A DNA stretch of 64,000 nucleotides from Lepidodermella squamata. Its lineage: Eukaryota; Gastrotricha. The notes under the pieces were generated by a model that did no database searches, was not told where the DNA came from, and worked only from the letters and a program-made list of their open reading frames with translations. The stretch lies in contig JBLDXI010000036.1 in assembly GCA_047495785.1 (NCBI GenBank), positions 1,054,001 to 1,118,000 on the forward strand, read 5' to 3'. Shown piece by piece: positions 51,952 to 61,600 of this stretch. Position 1 is the stretch's first letter. Each line of letters begins with the position of its first letter. The position numbers and the translations under genes were made by a program.

Positions 51952-53274
51952 TCAATCCATGATAACGCGATCGGTTATCGATTCCAATATCGGTTTCGTT
52001 GGCAGAGTGAAATTCAGCTCAATCAGCGATTTTGTATCCAGCTGGTTGTAGGTTTCAATCAAATTTCCATCCCAATCGTGATCTTGCTTCTTCTCAAGGT
52101 GTCTGAAATCAGTCCATTCAGGATTCGGCCAGCTGACTAGGTTCCATTTCTTCGCTAAAAGGCTGAAAATTGTTTGATCATGACGATTTTCTTTAAAATT
52201 CGGCAATTCGTCCCTCAACTGGCTGGGCTCATCGGTTAAAATTCGCGGGTCTTGAGAATAGGTCAACCATTCGCTAACGAAGCGTATCGAGTCGAAAGAT
52301 CGGCGAAGCATGACGTAGGCGCCGTAGATTTGCATGGTTTCGTTAATTCGAGGCATTAAATGTTCGACATTCAACAGGAGATAGGCGTCGGATTTCGACC
52401 ATGGAAATTCGGGAAATCTTTGGTAAAATACAACAATATCTTGCTCCAGTTGAGCCTAAAACGAAATTCATAAAATAAAAATAGAATGGAAAAAAATCGG
52501 GAAAAAATTTTAAATTTAAATTTTTGAAATTTTTGAATTTTTGTAATTAAATTTCAAAATGTATTCAGATTTAAGATTTTAAATATTTTTTTAACTATTT
52601 TTTAAGGTGGGAAGTTAGAGGAAAAAACCCGAGGAAAAAATCTGGGTATCAAATTTCAATTTTAATTCAATTTTCGAATTAAAATTTCGATATTATGAAT
52701 TTGTTCGAGATCGAATGCTTACCTGTAAGCAAACAAACTCTTCCAAATTATTGATAACAAATTTATCCGAATCTATGTAAAGCATGACATCGGATTCGTC
52801 CAGCTCCAATAGAAATTTGAGAATCAAATAGGGTTTCCACAACCAAAGCCCACCGCCGCGTTCGATCGAGATGATATCCCGATTTTGGGCTTCAAAATGA
52901 TCGTCCAGTATCGGCTTAGCGACTACAACGCAAATATCGATTCCTGAAATTTTAACAGCCATTTCACAGTGCTTCTTAGCTTCTTCAAGGTACCAGCCAT
53001 GCGTAGCGCCTGTTACAACGATTCTATGTCCTTTAACTAGGCTACAACGCTCATTTTCGGGTAAAGTCATGTTTGGTAGCTTCAGGGGCCGATAGATGAA
53101 GATTGAGCCTGGGGCACTTTTCTCCGCAATTTCGTCGATCCATTTGAGAGAATTTTTCGGGAAAAGCTGGTTTTGAAGGTCATTAATCCAGCTAGTAGCG
53201 AGGAGATAGGTCAGGAGGAGTAGACCAACCAGTTTCGGAAACAAAAATTTCGATTGGCGAATCATCAGGCTCAT
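51952..53274 (-). CDS. Type II membrane glycosyltransferase-like protein (351 aa, 2 exons)
   Basis: Exon 1 is 53274-52723 and exon 2 is 52455-51952; the 267-bp intron has a CAG|GTAAGC donor and TTTTAG acceptor and is phase 0, giving 1056 nt. The protein has a short cytosolic end, one membrane helix (LVGLLLLTYLLATSW), a stem, and a lumenal domain. GGGLWLWKPYLILKFL and MLYIDSD (a DXD motif for metal/nucleotide-sugar binding) are typical of Golgi glycosyltransferases of this broad fold. The acceptor sugar is unknown and I do not assign a CAZy family. It sits tail to tail with the receptor kinase and upstream of the GT32-like gene on the same strand. Confidence 0.7.
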
Positions 53275-53697
53275 CGGTTTTCAATAAAAAATCTAAATAC
53301 AGTGAATCAAAATGAGACTAATGAAAAAATAGGATTATCAAAAAAATCAGGGTTAAAAGTTGAAATTCTTTTGAAAAATTTGGAAATTTGGAAAATTAGA
53401 AATTTTTTAGAGAAAAAGAAAAAAATGATATTTTAAAATATACAATTTTTTTTAAATATTTAAAATAAATAAAAAAATTATATCTCAAAATTGCCTATTC
53501 CGATAATTTATTTTCAATCATTTCTTAAGTAGTAAACAAGTAAACTAGCTTGAATTTAAATTTTCTAGATTTTTAAATTTTTCAAAAATTATTGAATTTT
53601 TTCTCGCGGCTTCGATTTGTCACCCTGAGTTTTCAAAACTACAGAAAATTTCAAACAATAATTTATATTCGAATTATTAATATTTTATTCGAGTTCA

Positions 53698-54729
53698 TCA
53701 GAATTTCTCAGGCCTGTAACCGTCATTTTGCGAATCATTCGATCCAATGAAAGCCATCCAATCGCTGCGCCAGGATTGACTCGAATATTGAACAACAAAA
53801 GACCCAGGGAAAAGCTGTTTGCAAGCCGCTTCATCGAAAACCGGCGACAACCCAGAACAAACTGGTTTCACCTTAGCATCTTTCCACGAAAAAGGATGGA
53901 GAACATTTTTCGGAAAAATTCGCAAATCGTAAATAAATTCCGAACAATTGTACAGCGACCCGGCCGGCTCGATACCCGTCATTTCCCGCCTCACGGCAAT
54001 GTAGCTCAAAATCGAGTTGAAAAACGCGACGGGGCCGGTGATAAAAACCGGCCTAACGTCACGCCTCGCATATTTCTCGGCCGCAAATTGAAACTGGGTC
54101 AACGCGATAGAAAACAGCAAATGGCCGGGCTGCGCCGCCATAACACTCGCTGGGACGAAATTTTTGTCCAAATCCTCCTCAAATTTTTCCATCATATAGC
54201 CGAGTAGGACAGGGTGAGCTTCATCGGCCACCAGGGTGTCTAATGGCTGTAACGGCTCCGTGTCCAAATCCGCATACATCCCGCCGTAGCGGTGCATATA
54301 CAAAATTCGGCTAACGTCAGACTTCATAACGCCAACAGGCAGCGAGTCGTAGAAATTGAGGAGGTAAGGGTAGAATTTAGCGACCAGGTCACGGTTCATT
54401 GCGTCCGTCCATAACTGGTGCGACCAGGCTGGGTGAAGGTCGAGCCACGTTTTTCGGTATCTCGCGTAATTTTCCGGTAAATTATCCGAATTTTTCCAGG
54501 TTTGATGAAGAATTTTTGGAATTTTCCCGCCGAGCGAGGCGGCGATTAATTTCGCATCGATCGAATCGAAATCGATTTGTTCCGAATTTCCAGGATCAAA
54601 TGCTGATAATAAATAGCAAATAATTATTGTGGAGCTGATTAAAATTATTGATATTAGAAAATTGAAGCATTTTCTCAGCTGAAAATCACTTGCATTAAGC
54701 AACATTTTTTCGAATAAAAATAAAAACAA
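53698..54729 (-). CDS. GT32-like glycosyltransferase with DXD motif (343 aa, single exon)
   Basis: An uninterrupted frame codes an N-terminal membrane anchor (CFNFLISIILISSTIIICYLL) and a catalytic domain of the Gly_transf_sug type: KIPKILHQTWKNS, WSHQLWTDAMNRDL, VMKSDVSRILYMHRYGG and MYADLDTEP, which holds the DXD metal site. This family includes Och1 and alpha-1,4-galactosyl/GlcNAc transferases, acting in the Golgi. A second ATG at 54705 (MLLNASDF) is eight codons downstream and may be the true start. Its 5' end faces the sulfotransferase gene at 54820 across only 90 bp. Confidence 0.85.
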   Translation of the reverse strand: MFLFLFEKMLLNASDFQLRKCFNFLISIILISSTIIICYLLSAFDPGNSEQIDFDSIDAKLIAASLGGKIPKILHQTWKNSDNLPENYARYRKTWLDLHPAWSHQLWTDAMNRDLVAKFYPYLLNFYDSLPVGVMKSDVSRILYMHRYGGMYADLDTEPLQPLDTLVADEAHPVLLGYMMEKFEEDLDKNFVPASVMAAQPGHLLFSIALTQFQFAAEKYARRDVRPVFITGPVAFFNSILSYIAVRREMTGIEPAGSLYNCSEFIYDLRIFPKNVLHPFSWKDAKVKPVCSGLSPVFDEAACKQLFPGSFVVQYSSQSWRSDWMAFIGSNDSQNDGYRPEKF

Positions 54730-54819
54730 TAAATGTTGTGTAGCAATTCAAGCGTGGCACGCGATTTAATTTTCGACGTGAATTCATTCATTTTTATTTT
54801 TGTTTTTCACCACGAAAAA
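54730..54819. promoter_or_regulatory. Shared divergent promoter interval
   Basis: Only 90 bp separate the start of the minus-strand GT32-like gene from the chosen ATG of the plus-strand sulfotransferase. Both genes act on glycans, so a bidirectional promoter is likely. No individual box is recognised. Confidence 0.45.
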
Positions 54820-56512
54820 ATGTTGATTCGTTCGATTCCGAGTGTTAGGTTGAAGCGATTCTTCACGTTGATTTGCTGGACGGCTGGTTTTGTGGCGATT
54901 TCGACCGTGACCTTGATTCATTCAAGCGTGAAATTTTCGATTTTTAAACCAATAGTTTCAAGTTCATGCCAGGTAATTTTTGAAAAATTAATTTATTTTA
55001 AGTATTAAAAATTTTTGAGATAGAAAAATGGGAATTTTCTGGATTTCGAGATGGGTAGGAGGCGGGAACATATTCGCAGAATTTGTCGGAAAATTGCGGA
55101 AAATGGCAACAATTTCAAGGGAGATCAGGTTGATTGGTCAGCTTTCGAGCAGCGAAGATGGAAAAATATGACGCGACCAAGGTGGTGGTATGACCTGGTT
55201 GTTAATGAGAAATATCAGTTCATTTATTGCGCGTAAGTTTCGAGTTTCCATGATAATTTTCCATTTTCTTCCAGATTAACTTCCAGATTAGTCCCAAAAT
55301 TTTCCATATTCCAGAATTCAGTAAATTATTACTAAAATTATAATAAAAATTGAGTCATTAATAGTGATATTTTTCGATTTTTAATGATTATTGGTTATCG
55401 ATTATCGATTATCGATTCTGATTTTTTTTAATAAAATGTGATTTTGAAGGCTTCATGAAAATTTCAAGATTAACGGAAAATATTTAAAAAAATTCCATAA
55501 ATTGATTTACCGATTTAATTTTTTTGGTCAATTTTTTCGAAATTTCAATCGCTCAACAGGACGCCCAAAGTCGCGAGTACGAATATTCGCCATTATATTT
55601 TACGGCTTTCGAACGCTTCAATCGATGAACAAATGCTGGGCGAAGAAGAAACGGCTGATACCTACAACCGCGATGACCAGCTGGAAATCTACCAGAAATT
55701 GAATAATACCAGGCGGCATTTTGCTCTGCGAAAATTTCACACATTCAGCAATGTTTCAGTGGCCAAATCCATATTGAGTGATTTCCGCAAATTCGTCTTC
55801 ATTCGAGACCCGGTCGATCGCCTGATTTCAGCTTGGCACGATAAGTTATCGAAACCGGCTGATAAAACTGACCTGGTTCATCAAAGAAATTTCAAAGTAA
55901 GCGAAAAATTGTGAAAAATTCAAAATTTTTGAAATTTTAAATTTTAAAAATGAATTTGAAAAAAAAATTAATTTCCAAATTTTTCAAAAAATTTCAAAAT
56001 TTCAAAAATTTGAATTTGAATTTTGAAATTCTAAATTTTAATAATAGATTAATATATTGTTTGAATTTCGATTATTTCAGGCCGTTGGTAGCGATATAAT
56101 TCGAAAATGTCGACCCGGCGCGACCCAGGATGAAATCAGTCAATCGCAACCAGCCACCCTGGAAGAATTTTTGTGTTACCTCGCTCAGTCTGATGACTCA
56201 TCAAAATTCAACCGTCATTGGAGGCCTCAGAACCAGCTATGCTACCCGTGTTCAATCGACTACGACTACATTGGCGTAATGAGCAGCGATGACCTGGAAA
56301 ATTTCGGCTGTGAAATGGAGCATATCGCGAGGCAATTAACCGGCCGAAGCGACGTGCCAAGTCTCGCTAAATCGCCTCGGCTTTACGGCGCGAGACAAAA
56401 CTATCTATCGATATTGGACGAGAAATCGAAGAAATTGCTTGGAGAAGTGATAGAAAAACATTATAAAATCGATTATGAACTATTCAAATTCGCTTTCAAA
56501 GCTCCAATTTAG
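54820..56512 (+). CDS. Carbohydrate sulfotransferase 1, Sulfotransfer_2 type (367 aa, 4 exons)
   Basis: Exons 54820-54972, 55051-55232, 55560-55896 and 56081-56512 total 1104 nt with GT-AG introns. The protein is type II membrane (LKRFFTLICWTAGFVAISTV). The PAPS-binding 5'-phosphosulfate loop is split over the second intron (YCATPKVASTNIRHYIL), and the 3'-phosphate motif is VFIRDPVDRLISAWHDKL. A short Cys-x2-Cys region (CYPCSIDYDYIGVMSS) follows, as in this invertebrate family. It should transfer sulfate from PAPS to a glycan in the Golgi; the acceptor is unknown. An in-frame ATG 29 codons upstream (54733) would lengthen the cytosolic end, but 54820 gives the conventional topology. It is paralogous to the next gene. 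Confidence 0.85.
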
Positions 56513-56574
56513 CCAATTAAAATGCCAAATTGTTTCAAAATATTTTTAGATTTTTTTGAAATGATAGTTTTACA
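56513..56574 (+). promoter_or_regulatory. Intercistronic spacer (62 bp) with trans-splice-like acceptor
   Basis: No AATAAA is present. ATATTTTTAG ends at 56551, 23 nt before the next ATG, and resembles a splice acceptor. This is the layout of animal operons processed by spliced-leader trans-splicing. Confidence 0.45.
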
Positions 56575-58281
56575 ATGGTGGTGAGGCGAGATCGATGGAC
56601 GTGTATTGGACTGCCGCTCGGCTGGTTCTTGCTGAATTTTCTCGCCTATTTGGCTTTGATTAGCTACAAATCAACGACCCAAGTTTCGAAAATCGACGAT
56701 GGCCGGCCGATTATCACTGCCTTGTTCGGCAAAATTATGCCTAGAAAGAAAAAGGTTGAAAATTTCGCAAATTTCAGACAAAAAATAGGTATAAATTCCC
56801 TTCGAAAATTTTCGAATATTCAAACAATTCCAAAAATGAAAGCAATTTTTTTTGCCAAGAACAAAGATTTAATTTTCAAATGTAAATTGAATTTGAAAAA
56901 CTGAAATTCTGAAATTCTGAAGTTTCAATTTTTCAATTTCTATCCGAATTTTTCGGCATTTAAATTTTTTTTAACTTTATAAAGGATTTTAAAATTTCAA
57001 AAAATCTATTAAAAATTCTCTAGTTCTCAACTTGACCTAATTTTTTATTATAACAGGCTTCAGATTTGAAAATTGAATTCGAAATTAATGAGCGGAAGCA
57101 TCGAATCACTGAAGCGTGTCGAAATATGCGAGAAACGCGTTCAATCCCTGCCTCAAATTTCGAACTCGACTGGGACTCATTCGCTGAATTTCGCCGCAAT
57201 AAATCAGTCAAAATTCGCCCGGCTTGGTGGCAGTTTTTACTCGTCAATGAAAAGCACCAATTTGTCTACTGCATGACGCCTAAAGTTGCTAATACCAACA
57301 TTCGGCACTACATTATGAAGCTATCGAATAATTCGATTTTAGGCGGCGTTTCACTCGAAAAATACGACCGGCTTCAACAGTTGGAAATTTATCGGCAATA
57401 TTTGATGTATAATGAAGACGTGAGGCCGTTATCGTATTTCGAAATCGATCGAGCTCAAAAAATTATGGCCAAATTCAAGAAAATTGCGTTCTATCGGGAC
57501 CCGATTGATCGGCTAATTTCGGCATGGCGAGAAAAATTGTCCACGATCAATTCGGATGGTGTAAATACAAAAGTCTTCAAGGTAAACAAATAAATTGAAT
57601 TAAATTTTGTAGTGTGCCAATAATTTCTTCAGAAATTATGTTCAAATTATATTCGAATTGGTGAACTTTTTTTTTTATGAAATTTCAGATTTCCAATTTT
57701 TGAAATTTAATTTTTTTTTAATTTTCAACAGATCAAAATGCACAACTTTAAATTTCTTTTTTGACATCATCTTTGAAATTTTTAATCAAAATTTTCAAAT
57801 TTCAAATTTCAAAATTTCAAAAACTCTGAAGTAAAGATTCATTAATTTATTTCATTCGGTAATTTATTTATAGAAAATTGGCCGCCAAATAATGAGAAAA
57901 TGCCGTTCCAATGCGACCTTGGCGGAAATCGATCGCGGCCTTCCAGTCACCCTGGATGAATTTCTGTGCTTCTTTGCCTCAATGCCGCCATCCATGACCC
58001 TTAACCAGCACTGGCGATCACAGTTTGACATTTGCAAATATTGCGCTATCGACTACGATTATATCGGCTATTTGCTGGCGAAAAATGGTGAAAAATTCAG
58101 CTTGGAAGTTGAGTTCATTTTCCGACAGCTGACTGGCTTGAAAAAGGTTCCGAAATTCCCGCGACCTAATCAAGGGAAATCGAATATGGCATTGAGCCAG
58201 AAATCGCAAGATACTCTGAGATTCATAGCTTGGAAAAAATATTCTATTGACTATTTGCTATTCGATGTCGGAACTGTTTAA
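56575..58281 (+). CDS. Carbohydrate sulfotransferase 2, Sulfotransfer_2 type (379 aa, 3 exons)
   Basis: Exons 56575-56788, 57064-57581 and 57874-58281 total 1140 nt. The second exon uses the GGCTTCAG acceptor, which keeps the frame; the nearer AACAG would not. Type II membrane anchor (LGWFLLNFLAYLALIS). PAPS motifs are YCMTPKVANTNIRHYIM and AFYRDPIDRLISAWREKL, and DYDYIGYL matches the first gene. The two are clear tandem duplicates, but this one has lost the intron that splits the PAPS loop in gene 1. AATAAA overlaps the stop codon region. Same Golgi role, possibly with a different acceptor. Confidence 0.85.
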
Positions 58282-58653
58282 TAAAGAAGCCCTAAATTTT
58301 GCGATGATTCGTTTTACTTGTTAGGAAGTCCAGATATTTTTACCAGGTTGACGGACAGAAAGAAGCACATGCAGCTCGAAAAATAAATTTGAAAGATGAA
58401 ACTGAGCAACCCGCAGGCAGGGTCTGTTGGTATCCATAGCCATCTGCATAGGATAAAACCTCGGCACAATAGGCTTTGTGCATTCATACTATCCGATGTT
58501 AGCTTTACTATTGCAATGCACTAATTTATTTTCTTAAAGTTCGGAATTTGTCAATAAATAGCATTTGGATTTAGAATAGTAATTAGGCTTAAGGTTAGCA
58601 GTTGGCATAATTCAATAGCAGTCAGTAACGGCTTCGAGTCGATGGTTACCATT

Positions 58654-61600
58654 TTAGTTCATGCCAGGAAATTGGAAAGCAGCGCAATTGATCTCGACAA
58701 TTCGCAGCTGGCCCGAAGTGAGAACTTGATTGAAGATGTTGATGCAAGACAAACCCGTGCCAAGCTGATCTTGCGCATCTGCCCAGGATCTGACATAGGA
58801 CGAAAAATTGGTTATTTACGCAGTTATAGGTATAATAAACAGTTACCGCCCAATGATGAATTGACCACTTTTCGTGATGGGCCGCTGACCACTGCCTATC
58901 AAGAAACTCTGGCCGTCGGCATAAAAACTCAACTTGTCGCCGTCCGCATCGAACGTGATTGCTAAAAGCAGCCAATACTGCCTCGTCGGGCAGGTTATTG
59001 AAGTTGAATTTTGGCCGTATGGCCGAATGTTAAAAGAGTATCCTGTGGCAGTGACTTTAAGTCCCTGCGCCGTACCGTCAGGGGCGAATTCAAGTATCGG
59101 CTTGTTCGACTGAATAAAACTCGGGGCAAAAAAGGAGATGGTGAAACTGCCACTGGCGAGCTTCACTTTGTCAGAAGTTACAACTATAGGATCGGCAGAG
59201 TTGTAAAGAAATGCTGTATTCGCTACAAAAAAAGGCCCGGCAGCTGGCGTCAGAGCCGTGTTAGGAGGTGTGGCATCGGCTCTAGGATCGACAAGATCGT
59301 TGAAATCGGACACCAGGGGCCAAATAGCTGTGTTTGAGGGCAGAAAGGTGGCTAATGATTCGCGAAGCCAAGTTTTGCCGGCGTGAATTTGCGCACACTT
59401 CTTCCTCACCATCCACAATTGTTCGTAGGATAGAGCTCGATCGAAAATTGAGACACACGTTAGCTGTCCCGGAAGACTCGCGTTGTTGGCGAGGTTTCTG
59501 ATAATTTTTATGTGATTGCTCGTAATAACTGACGATGTAGTGTACCCACCATATCCTCGGCCGCAAACAAGTGTCAGCTGTTTGGAAATGTTATCATATG
59601 AGACGGCGAAGAAGACCCAAGGCTGATATTCATCAGTTCGTCCATAGCAGAAGCCCATCCTGGCTGGCCCATTTAAGCCTGTCAAAATATTACTGGCTGA
59701 ATGAAAACTACTAATATTATGCAGATTCAAATGGCTAGGATTGTTAAATAACTAGGATTCGGGCTTTTTTATTCATCCGACCTAAATCTCATAGTCCAAG
59801 TACTGACGCTAACCGTTGCAGAAAAGTAGTTTATTGAGAAACCACGAGACTCAATTGGGGAAACCTATAAACGATAGAAAACAAGGACTAAAACAAATTT
59901 AGCCATAGTTTGAAAACATTTTCAGCTATCGTAGAACTATCCACGACTTCCAGGGAGCTCAATATCATTACAACTCACCCTCCCACGCCCCACCTCCATC
60001 CAACCCGGCCCTAGACCGGGCACGAAAACTAAATATTAGCCCACTGTTTCGCCAATCGTCAATTGTGAGTTTTCGGAGCTTGTTTTAGTGGAAAGCTTTC
60101 AAAATTTACTCGCACCCCAGAACTTCCAGTTATCAGGATAATAATGTAGATCAATTTCGCTCTCACTTCATCCAGCGCCAAATTACGCACCGCTACGGAA
60201 CAGAAATTGATAATTGATATAGTTTAATAATTTGAGCGAGTCTGAGACGTCTTTCACAATATTAAAATTGAGAAACCCCGCAGAAAAAATTGATTAACAT
60301 TTCACGCAATGCTCGCAAGGGGTTTACCCAAACTGGTATAGCCACGGCACTTATTAGTTGACAGATGAATGGATTTCTGAGTTTTTCAACGACGCTAACG
60401 ATACGATCAGAAAAAAATAAAAAAAATTTACCCGCATATGTCTGTATCACGTTCGATTTAGTATTAAAATCCATCCGAAATAGCAGTTGACTGTCGTATA
60501 ACTCGAGAATTCTAACGTCAGCAGCAGAGAAATTCGCAAACCCAGCATAGAATGCGATTGTGAATGAATCATTTAGAACGAGCCGGCTACTTGCCACTTC
60601 AAAATAGCCGGCTGAATCTCCGACAGAAAGTGCCGCGTTAGGATAGTCGAATGGCCCGGCTACAAACGAGAGCGACGAGCCACCAACTATCGCTGATTCA
60701 ATATTGTTGCCACTGATATCGCGGATGCCATATTCTTGTGTCAGGGGGTAGAAAGCCAAGTCGCGGGGTAACCCGAAAGGAGTCACTATTCGAGGAAAGA
60801 GTTTCATTCACCGGAAAGACTGATAATCAATCAAACTCACGCTGATTGCACTCTTCAATCGTGGCGTACGTCGTGCTATTTGCTTGCGTCTAAATTGCAA
60901 TAACATTAACTCAGATTAACAGCAAACAATAATTGTTACCATATTCTGCGGACAATTATCTGCCACGGGAACGCACACGGCAGCCATCAGCTTCTGATTC
61001 GTGCAGAGTTTGTACTAAAACAAATAAAGTTATGTTTATCTTCTTAAATTATGTAAAGATGAAAAATTGGGGAAATTGAGAAACTTCTATGATAACTGCT
61101 TTCGCCAGAAACGTTTTTAAAACTTGAATATTGGTTCGTTTGGCGAAAGTGATTTTCAAGTTTTCAAAGCAAATACCCGAATTTCTGTCGCCGCCATCTT
61201 GCAAGCGTCGTGATTTTCTTTGAATGACGTTGAGTTGCGATAGACTGCACCCTAACATCAATAAATGGCATCAAAGTCCGAAACCAGGTCAACAGTCAAT
61301 TGACACGCATACCCGGGTACCACTGGGAAAAACACCATAGCACTGCTTGCCATTGCTTGTGACACATTGGACGGCTCTCTATTAAAAAAAGAAACATTCA
61401 AACGCAATCATCAATCAATAAATACCTTGTATGATGGAAAAATAAATTATTTAAAATGGAAGCCTCGAAAATTCCAAAAGGGGGCAACTATTCGCAACTA
61501 GGCTAGCATTCTGTACAACACGGAAACAAATGGATGAAGAAGGCTTGCCAACAGCAATAACTCGATGTTTTCGCCAAACGAATGCTGGAACAGCACTGTC

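Noticed and set aside
53728-54207. 159-codon Arg-rich plus-strand frame
   Set aside because: Shadow of the GT32-like gene on the minus strand, which has family motifs throughout.
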